Shown piece after piece: positions 22,897 to 35,389 of a stretch of DNA of 64,000 nt. The notes below the pieces were generated by a model. That model worked only from the letters and a program-made list of their open reading frames with translations. It was not told where the DNA came from and searched no databases. The DNA comes from Cymbidium sinense (Eukaryota; Streptophyta; Magnoliopsida; Asparagales; Orchidaceae). Made by a program: the position numbers and the translations under genes. Where the stretch lies: positions 62,001 through 126,000 of the forward strand of contig JAKCPB010000330.1 in the NCBI GenBank assembly GCA_021442155.1, written 5' to 3'. Position 1 is the first letter of the stretch. Each line of letters starts with the position of its first letter.

Positions 22897-25800
22897 CTAG
22901 CTACTTATAGCATGCTTCCTATCCTCCTCCAAAAGAACAAAAAATTATGGAGGAATAGTGTCACTATCTAAGCTATGCCATACAAAATCAAACCTGGTAG
23001 CTATGTCTGCACAGAAGTCAACAAGGGTGTTGTTAGATCTCTGTATATATGCAAAAATAACTTGGTGAAAGTTCTTTAAAAAGCTGATGTTAGGAGCATC
23101 TAGAAGTTGTTTCTGCCATGTTTCATTGTTAAGAGAAAGTTTAAGGTGATCCACCACACCCATGTTATCCCCTTCAATGATAATGCCCTTGTACTCGGTC
23201 ATCCATGGCTTAATAATCTTACTTGTACAGAGAGCATAGCAGCCAACTCCACTGATGTGCTGTCCTAGTGTTGAAAATAATGACCTATGGCTTTGATGAA
23301 GTTGCCATTTTCATCCCTTAACACCACAGCAATACCAGCCGACCCATTGGAAAGGAGGAAGCCATCCACATTTTTCTTGATCCAACCAAGAGGGGGAGGA
23401 CACCACAAGATTGGTTTGATCAGCCCACAGGGTTGGGTGATGTTCCACTGCTTCTGGAGAGGAAAGGAGGAAGAATGCATGATGGAGCTTAATATCGAGG
23501 CCGCAATAATCTTTGAGGTGCCATGGCTATGGCTGTGAGTCTTGGTAGTACGGGTTCTCCAAACCTAGTAAACAATTGCATAATACATTCTGGCCAAACA
23601 TAGGTTATCATTGCGTACCTTGATGAGAGCTTGGAGCAAATCATGCAAGTTGCTGAAAATTGGGATTGAATAACCCCATTTTGCCAAAATCTGAATTATG
23701 TTGTTTATTAAGGAGCACTGGATAGCAATGTGTTCGGTAGTCTCCTCTTGATTACACCCCCAAGGGCAAATGGTAGTATCAATTAATCCCCATCTAGCAA
23801 GCCAAGTGTTAGTTGGTAAGGAATCTTTGATGAGCCACCACCAAAAGAGCTTTTCCCTAAGAGGAAGTTTCAAATTGTGCATGCTGTAGGGCCAGGTTGG
23901 AAGTTCAGCAAAGCAGATTTTGTATATGGTGGATGTGAGAGTTGTCCCCAAGGGTGACTTGATGAGCTCTGGAGTATCATGTTGTTGCTCCTCCACAATA
24001 GGAATGCTGGAAATTAGTTCAGCAAGCTCCAAAATAAATAGTACATGCAAATTTTCAGTTTTCAATACCCATGATCAGCAATCAGGTTTTTCACATTCCA
24101 TTCCTCTATGCATTCCATGTTGAGGAATGTTGGCCATTTGGAGAGAGGTAAGTCAGCAATCCATGCAGAATTTAGGAAGTCCACCACTTTACCATTATAA
24201 ATCCTCTGCTTTATATTTTGGTTCAGGCTATAAGCACCATCCTGAATATTTTTCTAGCAATTGGAGTCCCTCCGCTTGGGTTCCCTTAGCCATGGGTTTG
24301 GTCCATACTTCTCGACCAAGAACTTATGGAGCAGCATGTCAGGTTTAGAGATGAAATCCTAAGTAATTCTAGCCCTTAGAGGGCCATTCCATCTTTCATC
24401 CAAGTGGAGGCCAAGACCCCCTTTGTTGGTTGGCATGCAGATTTTATCCCAAGAAACATAGTGTATGCAATGCTGGTTGTTATTTCCTTGCCAAAGAAAG
24501 TTTCTAGCAAGCTTTTCAATCTCCTTTGTAATTCTTTTGGGGATTTTAGTGTGGGTGGCTTGATACATTGAGATGCAAATCAAAAAAGTTCTTATAAGTG
24601 TTAAGTAGCCTGCCATAGAAAGGTGTCTACCTCCCCATGAGCTGATTTTGTCCCTCGCCTTTTGGAAAAGTTGCAAAAAATTTGTAGCTTTAAGCTTCCT
24701 CATAGCTAATTTGATGCCCAAGTAATCAAGCTCTTCTATTCTCCTAAAGCCTGTGAGTCTAGTAATCTGATTAGCCTTCCATCTAGAAGTGGATTTGTTG
24801 AACAAAATGATGGTTTTGGCAGAGTTGATACGCTGCCCCCGTCCAGTTGCAATAATTTTTTAGAGTTTGTAGGAGAACCTTTGCATGAGCAATAGAAGCT
24901 TTATTGTGAAGAAGATATCATCGATATAAAGAAGGTGATATGTCTTCCCCATTGGAAATGGCCACTCCAAAATCAACCCTTTGTTGCTTTAACTAAAGAT
25001 AGTAGTTCAAAACAGGATAAAAGATAAGGAGATAGTAGGCACTGGATCCCACAGTTAGCATGAATCCAATATGATCTTTTCCCATTTAATAAGAGGGAGA
25101 AGGAAGGTGGGGAAACACACTGGAGGAGCCAATTCTAGAACTTCCATGGTAACCCAAATTTTTATAGAATTATAGCTAAGGTTTTTGAGCTCATTTTATC
25201 ATAGGCTTGCTCCATATCAATTTTGATGGCCATAAATCCCTCTTTGGGGGTGGAGTATTAGAATTTATTGATAATTTCCTAGGCCACAAAGCAATGGAGT
25301 GAAATAGATCTGGAAGGCACAAAGGCGCCCTGCTCTTCTTAAATGATGTTAGGGAGAATGTTCTTTAGCCGACACACTAGGATTTTTGCTATGAGCTTGT
25401 AGGCAGTTCTGCATAGGCTTATAGGCCTGAATTTCACAGGACAATCAGCATTGGGGGACTTGGGCAGGAGAATGACCAAGGTTTCCTTCCACTGAGGAGC
25501 CATAGTTCCACTACAAAAGAACTCCTTCACAGCCGCCATAACATCTTGGCCAATGATTTTCTAAAAGTGTGTGTAGAAGGATGTTGTGATGCCATCAATG
25601 CTAGGGGCATGATTAGCACCCATAGATTTGATCACTTCCCAAATTTTGGCCTCATTGATGTTTGCTTCCAAGAGCTCACAAACTTGAGATGGGATTCTAT
25701 TAATTTTAGCAAAATAAGGCCAATTGGAAGTATTGATAAGATGAGCACTCCACTTCTGTTGAAAAAAGTACATGAAGGCTTGGTATATTAAGATCGGGTC

Positions 25801-28800
25801 TTCAATGTTCTAGCCATCATCAAGCTTAATCATGCTGATTCTATTGGACCTCTTTTTAGAGGTTGCAACATTGTAAAAGAAATGGGTGTTGGCATCCCTC
25901 TCTTCAGCCCACCTAACTTTGGCCCTTTGCCGCCACCAACAAGATAGATGGGCAAGGGTTGAATTTAGCTCATTTTCTTTGAGAGGTCCCTTTCACGCTT
26001 CTCGGTCATCCTTGTAGAGAGCAATCAACCATCTATAACTGCATAATTTCCTCTTAAGGAGGATGTCCCTTTGCTTGCTTAAGTCCTTGAGCTTGTTCTT
26101 GCTCTAGTAGAATAGATTCCTCAATGTGCGGCTGCATTTCCTATCCAAATTTACTGCCCTGGGCCCCTCATAGTTGCCTTGCCAACTTTTCCAAACTAAT
26201 TTCCAAGCCATAAGATAAGAAAGCCAGGTGTCTTCAAATTTCAGCCATCGTTGAGATTTCCACTTCTCCACGGAGTTGATTTGAAAAATAATGGGACAAT
26301 ATCTGAAGTAAGCCTTGGAAGGTGTTTAGTCTGTGCAAGAGAAAAGAGGTTGGATGCAATGGAGTTGATGAGGAAGCGATCAAGGCATACGATTCTACTA
26401 TTTTATCTTTATTATTAGTCCATGTGAACCTAGGTAAAATTAGCTCATGGAGGTCCCCATTGGTCAAAAAATTCATCATCTCTTTGGCCGCCAGAAGAGT
26501 GTGAATTGCTTCCCCTTCTTATCATTTGTAAAAAATTTGTAGCTTTAAGCTTCCTCATAGCTAATTTGATGCCCAAGTAATCAAGCTCTTCTATTCTCCT
26601 AAAGCTGTGAGTCTAGTAATCTGATTAGCCTTCCATCTAGAAGTGGATTTGTTGAACAAAATGATGGTTTTGGCAGAGTTGATACGCTGCCCCCGTCCAG
26701 TTGCAATAATTTTTTAGAGTTTGTAGGAGAACCTTTGCATGAGCAATAGAAGCTTTTATTGTGAAGAAGATATCATCGATATAAAGAAGGTGCGATATGT
26801 GTCTTCCCCCATTGGAAATGGCCACTCCAAAATCAACCCTTTGTTGCTTTACGACTAAAGATAGTAGTTCTAAACAGAGGATAAAAAGATAAGGAGATAG
26901 TAGGCACCCCTGTCGGATCCCACAGTTAGCATGAATCCAATATGATCTTTTCCCATTTAATAAGAGGGAGAAGGAAGGTGAGGAAACACACTGGAGGAGC
27001 CAATTCTAGAACTTCCATGGTAACCCAAATTTTTATAGAATTATAGCTAAGGTTTTTGAGCTCATTTTATCATAGGCTTGCTCCATATCAATTTTGATGG
27101 CCATAAATCCCTCTTTGGGGTGGAGTATTAGAATTTATTGATAATCCTAGGCCACAAAGCAATGGAGTGAAATAGATCGGGAAGGCACAAAGGCCTGCTC
27201 TTCTTAAATGATGTTAGGGAGAATGTTCTTTAGCCACACACTAGGATTTTGCTATGAGCTTGTAGGCTCAGATAGGCTTATAGGCCTGAATTTCACAGGA
27301 CAATCGATTGGGGACTTGTGAGAATGACCAAGGTTTCCTTCCACTGGGGAGCCATAGTTCCACTACAAAAGAACTCCTTCACAGCCGCCATAACATCTTG
27401 GCCAATGATTTTCTAAAAGTGTGTGTAGAAGGATGTTGTGATGCCATCAATGCTAGGGGCATGATTAGCACCCATAGATTTGATCACTTCCCAAATTTTG
27501 GCCTCATTGATGTTTGCTTCCAAGAGCTCACAAACTTGAGATGGGATTCTATTAATTTCAGCAAAATAAGGCCAATTGGAAGTATTGATAAGATGAGCAC
27601 TCCACTTCTGTTGAAAAAAGTACATGAAGGCTTGGTATATTAAGATCGGGTCTTCAATGTTCTAGCCATCATCAAGCTTAATCATGCTGATTCTATTGGA
27701 CCTCTTTTTAGAGGTTGCAACATTGTAAAAGAAATGGGTGTTGGCATCCCTCTCTTCAGCCCACCTAACTTTGGCCCTTTGCCGCCACCAACAAGATAGA
27801 TGGGCAAGGGTTGAATTTAGCTCATTTTCTTTGAGGCGGAGGTCCCTTTCCTGCTTCTCAGTCATCCCTTGTAGAGAGCAATCAACCATCTATAACTGCA
27901 TAATTTCCTCTTAAAGGATGTCCCTTTGCTTGCTTAAGTCCTTGAGCTTGTTCTTGCTCTAGTAGAATAGATTCCTCAATGTGCGGCTGCATTTCCTATC
28001 CAAATTTACTGCCCTGGGCCCCTCATAGTTGCCTTGCCAACTTTTCCAAACTAATTTCCAAGCCATAAGATAAGAAAGCGTGTGTCTTCAAATTTACCTG
28101 AGATTTCCACTTCTCCACGGAGTTGATTTGAAAAATAATGGGACAATATCTGAAGTAAGCCTTGGAAGGTGTTTAGTCTGTGCAAGAGAAAAGAGGTTGG
28201 ATGCAATGGAGTTGATGAGGAAGCGATCAAGGCATACCCAGATTCTACTATTTTTATCTTTATTATTAGTCCATGTGAACCTAGGGCTGGTAAAAATTAG
28301 CTCATGGAGGTCCCCATTGGTCAAAAAATTCATCATCTCCAAGAGAGTGTGAATTGCTTCCCCTTCTTATCATTTGCATCATAGATGCAGTTAAAATCTT
28401 CCCAACAACTGCTAGAATTTGATGTTTAGCAAAGGAATTATAGTATCCCATAGGCCATGACAGATGTGGTAATCCTTCTAAGCATAGCAAATAGCCACTA
28501 TCCATTTAGCCTTGTCAGGTAACTGGATGTTTTCCACAATGCACTGATCATTCTATATGATAGGGGTGAAAGTGATTAAGTCATTCCGCCACAAAGCAAG
28601 AATACCTCTAGATTTTCCCACACTAGGGTGATGCAAAAAATCATAGTTGCATCCCACGATATTGTCAATTTCTCTTCTAGAAATGTCCTCCACCTTTATT
28701 TCTATGAGGCCAATGAAGAGAGCATTGTGCTCTCCAAGAATTTGTCGGAGGTAGTGGCCCGTAGCCTTCTTATGGGCCCCCTGGCAGTTCCACATTATGA

Positions 28801-28811
28801 CAGAAGTTAGG
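22897..28811 (-). pseudogene. LINE ORF2 of copy F: polyprotein with duplicated RT/endonuclease block
   Basis: The endonuclease start region is 28302-28948 (VIMWNCQGAHKKA, IEIKVEDISRREIDN). The usual ATG is changed to CTA, so upstream sequence runs open into it. Below it, two copies of the block from endonuclease C-terminus to RT follow (unit 2 at 26528-28376, unit 1 at 24672-26527). The palm box is Y-I-D-D (LLYIDDIFF), keeping both Asp. The unduplicated remainder is the RT C-terminal region (24359-24805), zf-RVT (23565-24065, REKLFWWWLIKDSLP, CPWGCNQEETTEHIAIQC) and RNase H (22945-23480, ending near TAG 22899). Numerous one- to eight-base gaps break the frame. Confidence 0.83.
24672..28376. 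repeat. 1.85-kb direct tandem duplication within copy F
   Basis: Unit 1 (24672-26527) and unit 2 (26528-28376) start at the same word, gtagctttaagcttcctc (24685 and 26539), and stay in register at an offset of about 1852-1854 to the shared end word cttcttatcatttg. The novel joint (cttatcatttg to taaaaaatttg) has about 3 bp of microhomology. The units share private mutations relative to copy I and differ mostly by small gaps, so they are recent duplicates or one locus assembled twice. Confidence 0.88.
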
Positions 28812-31560
28812 GGTGGACGTTGCGGGAGGCATCCCTCCCATCGTCGTATGAAATTCACTCTTTTTCTATTTTTGTGGTATGCCTCTAATCGGGCCCAGCT
28901 TACCCAACTCCCTCTCAAAGTGTGCTTTGGATATATGGCCCTATCCACTTCTTTGTTGTGTTTGAATAATTTATTGGCATCACCAAGTTCATTTGCAGTA
29001 GCAAAAATTATTGGTGTATGTGGTATGGATGGTTCTCCCTTACCCTTGTCTTAGTGAGTTTGCAAAAAATTTCTGTTGTCATTAATAGGAGATCCATTAG
29101 AGCTGGTGTTCTTATCGCTATCCCCTTATTGTTTTCTATAGGTGGCAGCAACAGATTTTGTTCCTGGAGTGTTTCCCTTATGATTTTCTAGTTTATGTGG
29201 CTTTGCCTTCCTCCTGGTAACCAAAGTCCATAGGCCATATGAGTGTTCCAGGTTAATGGGGCTATAGCATTAGCAAGAGGCTCTTTTTCTATGGCTTTAG
29301 TAGATGGTTTAATACTGAAGGTAGCATCAAAAGTGTTGCCCAGGCTATTGCAATTTTGTTGTCCAAAGGTGGATGGTTCAACAGGTTGAGCACTTGTGTT
29401 AGTACCTGAACTGCTTGTTGAATCCTTGTTGATTTTCTACACTTGGTTTGCCAAAAGGGTGGTTTACTGATGCAGTGGGTTAGGAGAATTGTTGGGCTTG
29501 CTGATGGGTGCCATGGCTTTGTCAAGTTTTGCTCTGTCTGGACAAGTTTCAATCTTGTGTCCTACCTTTCCACAATGGAAGCATAATTGGGCAATCCCTT
29601 CATATTCAACTTTTTGAAAAAAGTAGCCTTTGAATCCGTTAATCCATATTCTAGGAAGGAGTTTCTTTGATAGATCCACCTTGACACAAATCCATGCGTA
29701 TGTCCTTTGCCCCCATTTGCTAGTTTGATCATCCATCCACATTGGTTCACCAATAAATGAAGCAATTCGGGCTAGGTTGTTGTCATCCTAGTAAATGAGA
29801 GGTAGGCTGGGTAATCTCATCCATAACGGGGTAGTAAAACCTGATAGAGATTCAGGTGAGAATTGGAAGTCCACCTGTCCATTGCGATAACATTACCGGT
29901 AATAAACCATGGTCTATTACGGCACATCACGACTTGGTCAATTTTAAAATGCATAGAAAATAATCGGGGCAACAAGCACCAATTCCCCTTGACTCCACTT
30001 TCTTTTCAAATCATTGTTTAGAAAGTAGTAAGGGAGTTTTTTCCATGGAGTTTTCCAGTGCGGTTTCCAATCGAATATTTGTGCATGGTGGTGTCGAGAT
30101 TGATCCGCCTCTATTCCTATTCGATGTCTTCAAACTTCACTTTGGCAAGAGGGACGACTGTCGATTTCTTCCAAACATTGGTTGGAGTTGTGCTTTGCTT
30201 CCTTGAGTTGTACTGCATAGGAGCTGAATCCTTGCTATGTGAATCAGTTTGCATGAACATCCTTTGCATCTCCTCAAGACTACTAGTCGACTGACCTATA
30301 GTGTTATGTGCAATCAATGTTGGAATACCCTTGCTAAACTGCCTCGTTGTTGCCTCCTAGTAATGGGAAATAAGTGGACTAAACCTTCTTTGCATAGTGG
30401 AGTTATCCCTGCCCAAATTATTTTTGTTCTCCACTTCAGCCCTCTTTGTGGCATTTTGACAAACACCTTGTGTGCATCTTCCTGGATCTGGGCAATTACT
30501 GCCATGGGTGCCAGTTTCAGCCCCTTCCAGCTTGAGTGGAAGGCCGACATTATGCACTTTCTTAGCATTCATATCCAAACCATTTTGAGCATCCATACAT
30601 AAAGAATTGGAATTTGGTTGTTAGGGGTCGGTCATCCCAAAGTCACAGGGGATGTCTTTTCCTAAATCCCAAGGGCCACCCTCCACATTAGAAGAAAACA
30701 CCTTGGACATACCTGTGATGGCAGTGAGATTGTTAATCGAACCTGGAATTGGTTTAAATTCATTAATTTCGCCCCTATTGATACTCGTCACCTCACGAAT
30801 GGTATGTCGCATGCATGCAATTCTCCTGCTTTCCATCGTCTGCGGGTCCTATATTTGTCCGTTGCTTGAGAGTTGGCTATGCTTGGGTTGAGTAGCCATA
30901 GCCGAGGAAGTGGCTTCCTCTAGAATGCCACAGTGCACCATTATGACCTCAGCCGCATTACCATTGGCAAATGCACCACCGTTGGTGGCCAATTCCATTT
31001 CCACAGCTGCGGTTCCACTACAGCCAATTGCCCGATTCTATAAGTTTGGGCAGGCGGTTACTGTTCCATTGCAGTAGATGTCCATATATCTTACTACAAT
31101 GTCGACTGCCTGCTGGTCATCTTCTACCCATGACCTGCTGCCATTAGAGGATTCAAGAGCCAAGGTTACTATTCCATTACCTACTGCAACCTCTGTAGCA
31201 ATGTCGTGAATGTGCAAACCACCACCTCCCCTTGAGTTGCTGCTATCAATGGAGTATAGCTCCATGTGTGCTATTTCAGTTGCTGCTAAAATTGAGCCAT
31301 ACTCTGCCCTAGAGGATGACCTATTGCTGCTTTATGCTTGCTGTCCAGTCCCTACTTTATCTTCCTTAGTTCCATTGCTTCCATGCCTCCCCTTGGAGCT
31401 CCCTGGCCTCCCTCCTTTGCTGGCCGACCCCTCCTGCACTTGCTACACCTCCCTTCATGCAAGCAACCCTCACCTCCAAAGCACCACCACCACTATGCTG
31501 GCCACCTTCCTTGTCGTCGCCACCCCCACTCCTCCTCGAGTGAGGGGATGACCCTTGGTC
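28811..31560 (-). pseudogene. LINE ORF1 of copy F: DUF4283-like plus zinc-knuckle protein, broken
   Basis: The N-terminal part (about 31040-31560) is Gly/Ser-rich with the same SRRSGGG pattern as copy K. The next leader piece includes CTQGVCQNAT (30314-30600). A DUF4283-like region follows near 29740-30000 with several breaks. The clearest piece, 29464-29742, carries MWMDDQTSKWGQRTYAW, VEYEGIAQL and an intact CCHC knuckle, CFHCGKVGHKIETC. A Pro/Ser/Asn-rich tail and basic C-terminus run down to 28811. The knuckle residues are all present, unlike copies A and C, but the protein is split by frameshifts. Confidence 0.8.
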
Positions 31561-31638
31561 ACCCCCTGCACCCCCAGAGCTTCTCTCAGTACAAAACTAA
31601 GAGAGAGAGGAAAAGAAGAGAAATGAAAGATCCTTCCA

Positions 31639-31653
31639 TAGTTTTTGGATTCT
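31639..31653. repeat. F/G junction motif (single copy)
   Basis: ATAGTTTTTGGATTC lies between the 5' end of copy F and the 3' tail of copy G (TTTGAAAGTTGCATTTTC). It is the most diverged motif in the array. Confidence 0.65.
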
Positions 31654-34600
31654 TTGAAAGTTGCATTTTCATTAATAATGAAAGAAGTTACAAAATTAGC
31701 ACAAAAAGTGCAAAAGAAAAAACTGAGAGAATACAACATGTTTCCTATCATCCTCCAAGATAGCAAAATAATCAGGAGGAATAGTATGACAAAATGGATC
31801 ATGCAAAAAAAAGTCAGAATCTGTATCCCTCTGAGCACAAAAGTCAACCAACCGATTGTAGTCCCTTAAAGTATGAGAGAAGAGCACTTGGTGGAACTCC
31901 CTGAGAAAGCTAAGGTCAGGAGCTTGAGCTGGTATGGATTTCCAACTACCCTGTTGCATAGTCTGCCTGAGGTGGTTCACCACACTGCAATTGTCCCCTT
32001 CCAAAATTAGCCCTTTGCATTCAAACATCCAAAACTCAATTATTTGCTTGAACACCAGCATGGCCTGCAGCTCAACAAAGGTGCTATCCCAGTGTTTCAT
32101 ATGGATTCCCATGGCTTTAACAAAAGCCCCAAAGTCATTCCTAATCACCATCCCAATACCAACAGAACCCGAAGGAAGAAGGGCTCCATCAACATTGGCT
32201 TTAAGCCATCCAAGAAAGGAGGGGGGAGGGAGTTCATGAGATTTGAGGACAGCCTATGTGGCTGCTGGATCTCCCATTGCTCTTGAAATGGAAAGGCACA
32301 AGGTTTAGTGAAGAATTCAAAAATACTAACTACAATAATCTTGGGAGTGGCATGTGGTTGGCCATGTGTCTTGGCATTTCTAGCCCTCCAAGCTGCGTAA
32401 CAGTAAGTTCTAAACCATTTCAAGTTTCTCTTGTTAGTGTTCTCAAAGGCTTTCAAGAGATCTTGAAGGCTTGCAGATGAAGGCATATTGAATCCCCATG
32501 AAGTGAGAGTGTGCAAAATTTTAATGGTGAGGGAGTAGTTTATTACAATATGGTTGATGTCTTCAGCTTCTGTACAGCCCCAAGGGCATTGAACATGCTC
32601 CACTAATCCTCCAGCATGTAGCCATGTGTAGGTTGGCAGTGCTCCCCTTAAGAGACACCACCAAAATAGCTTTTCATGGGGGTGGAAATAAAATTTCTGC
32701 AGCCATTTATGGTGTGGGTTGCTATTAGGGAAGAGAGTTTCATAAGCAAGAGCTGTGAAGGACTTGCTAAGGGGTAGATGTAGTAGTTCAGGTTGATCGG
32801 ACAGCAGATTCGTATGCACAATAATCTCCCTAACCTGATCCAAAAGGTGTTTTCCAAAATATTGGTGCAATTTGGCTGTGTCACATGTATGGTTTCGCTG
32901 TAGGGAGTCACCCACTTTCAGGTTTTCAAGGGTTGCAGCATCCACATATGTAGGGAATCTGGATATAGTAATTTCATCCATTTGGGATAGCACTTACTCG
33001 ACCATCGAATCCTCCACCGATAATGGAATTCAGGCTATTCCAAATGATAATAGCCCATGTTTTGGAGTCACCACGCTTCAACAACTTGCACCAAATATCC
33101 TCCAAATAACGTTCCCACAGGAACTTGTTGAGGAGGGAAGTTGGATTCTGCAGAAAGTTCCATGCAAGTCTAGCTCTTAATGGGCCCATCCATTTGGAGA
33201 CTGAATGGAAGCCCAATCTGCCAAGCTTCTGAGGTGTACAGAAAGTGTCTGAATCCACATAATGGATACTTCATTGTGTAGAACTTTTGTGCCATAGGAA
33301 TGCCCTACACATCTTCTCCACTTCTTGCAGCACATTCTTAGTAAATAAGTGTGAGTAAGTTGGTAGATGGTAGTGGGCAGCAAAGAGTAGTTGATAAGGG
33401 TGGCATGGCCAGCAAGGGAGAGGTGTCGAGTTCCCATGATCTTATCCTTGGCCTTCAATCAACATGGAATAATCAGCTTTTATAATTTGCACATAGACAA
33501 TTTAAGCCCAAGGTAGTCCATATTCTGAACCCTCCTGAAACCTGTCATCCTGGCAACCCGATTTGTCCTCCATCGCTTGGCATCTTTGCTAAACATAATG
33601 GCTGACTTTCGACAATTAAGGCACTCGCCCATCCAGCCACAATAATCTTGAAGGATGCCCATGATTTGCTTCCCATGAGATATAGAAGCTTGAGTTATGA
33701 TAATAATGTCATTTGCATAGAGAAGATGTGAGATGCAAGTACCTCCAGTAGTAATTGTCATACTTAGGTTGGTTCCACACTGTTTGAATGCTAATGTGAG
33801 GAGTTCAGAGCATTGGATAAAGAGATAAGGCGATAGTGGACAACCTTGCCGGAACCCACACTCGACAGTAACCCAATCAGTTCTTTGCCCATTCAACAAT
33901 ATAGTGAATTTGGGTTGGGTGACACATTGAAGAACCCATTTGCTGAAATTTGTAGGGAATCCCATCAAAGAGAGCACCCTTTTAGTGTTTTCCAGCTCAT
34001 GCGGTCATAATCTTGCTCCATGTCAACCTTCATTGCCATAAAGCCCACTTGCGAGGTTGAATGTTAGTATTTGTTGATAATCTCTTTGGCGAGGAGGAAG
34101 TGGTGTGAGATACTTCTATGAGGAACAAAAGCTCCTTGCTTGTCAGAGATAAGAGATGGAAGGACATGCTTTAGCCTATTCACCAAAATTTTAGCTATGA
34201 GCTTATAGATGGTCTGACACAAGCTAATAGGGCAGAATTTAGCCGGGCAATCAACACCAACAACTTTGGGAATTAGCACAATTAGAGTTTCTTTCCATGA
34301 GCCATCCATGTGTTTAGTGCTGAAAAACTCTTGCACTGCAGTGGTAACATCAGCTTCACACATTGCCAAAAGTTTTTGTAGAATGAGGAGGTGATCCCAT
34401 CCAAACCTGGAGCTCCATTAGCACCCAACGATTGCATAGCAGCCCAGATTTCCTGTTAAATTTCAGCATCAAGAGGGGTTGAACTTCAATTGGCACATGC
34501 TGGTTGCTAGGTGGAGTAAGCCAGTTTTCAAGAGAAATAACCCCTTCAGCCCATTTTTGTTGAAAAAAAGGTAGTGAAGGTGGAAGATATCGAATCAGGG

Positions 34601-35375
34601 TTGTCGGATAGGCTCCCATCAGGCACCTTTATGCAATTCACTCTATTGCTTCTATGCCTCGAAGAAGCAACAGTGTGGAAGAAATGAGTATTACCATCCC
34701 CTTCATGGAGCCACCGGATCTTTTCCCATTATTTCCACCAAGAGTTGAGTCTAGCAAGGGTAGAGTTCAGCTCAATCACCTTGGTTTGGAGAACAGCCTC
34801 TTGCTCAATGGTAAGCCCATCATCCATGCATTCAGCCACCTGAAGTTCAGCAACCTCCCTCTCAAGATTGGCTTTAAGTGAGGTGAGGTTTTTCAGCTTA
34901 TTGCTACTCCAATGGTGAAGAACTTTTAGCATATGGGTGCTCTTTTGGTTTAGGATAGCAGCTTTAGTGCCATAGTCAGGTTTTTTCTAGCTCTTCCATA
35001 TAAGTTTCCAAGCCATAGGGTACGTTAGCCATGTATCCTCAAATTTCAGCCAGCGGTGAAGAGCCCCTTCAATAGCAGGATTGATTCTGAGCAGCAGAGG
35101 GCTATAATCAGATGCAATCTTGGTGAGGTGATGAATCTTCAAGTCCCCAAGTAAGTTTGAAGCAAGAGAGTTGACAAGAACACGATCTAGGTGAACCCAA
35201 ATTTTACCCCTCCCATCTTTATTATTAGTCCATGTGAAGTGTGGGCCAACAAAGTCAAGCTCATGGAGGTCCGAGGAAATCATGCAATCCTCTATATTCT
35301 TCATAGCTTGAGAATAAACAAACTTCTTCCTCCTTTTTTATCATGTTGTGCCAAGATGCAATTAAAGTCCCCTCC

Positions 35376-35389
35376 AATGAGTGTTGGTA
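35376..35389. repeat. Target-site duplication of copy H, left
   Basis: AATGAGTGTTGGTA directly precedes copy H and is repeated exactly after it at 37737-37750. Confidence 0.92.

Larger units (their letters stand above)
22825..31638 (-). mobile_element. LINE copy F (lineage 2), full length with internal duplication
   Basis: All parts from 5' leader to 3' tail are present, but a block covering the RT, linker and most of the endonuclease is present twice in tandem. Without the extra unit the copy would be about 6.96 kb. Its 5' leader resembles that of copies I and K (Gly/Ser-rich N-terminus) and extends about 110 bp further out than the preserved part of K. Confidence 0.87.

Noticed and set aside
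32145..32993. 282-residue open frame as an intact host gene
   Set aside because: It carries the zf-RVT signature of LINE ORF2 (EKLFWW, CPWGCTEAEDINH) and continues on both sides into broken RT and RNase H of copy G.
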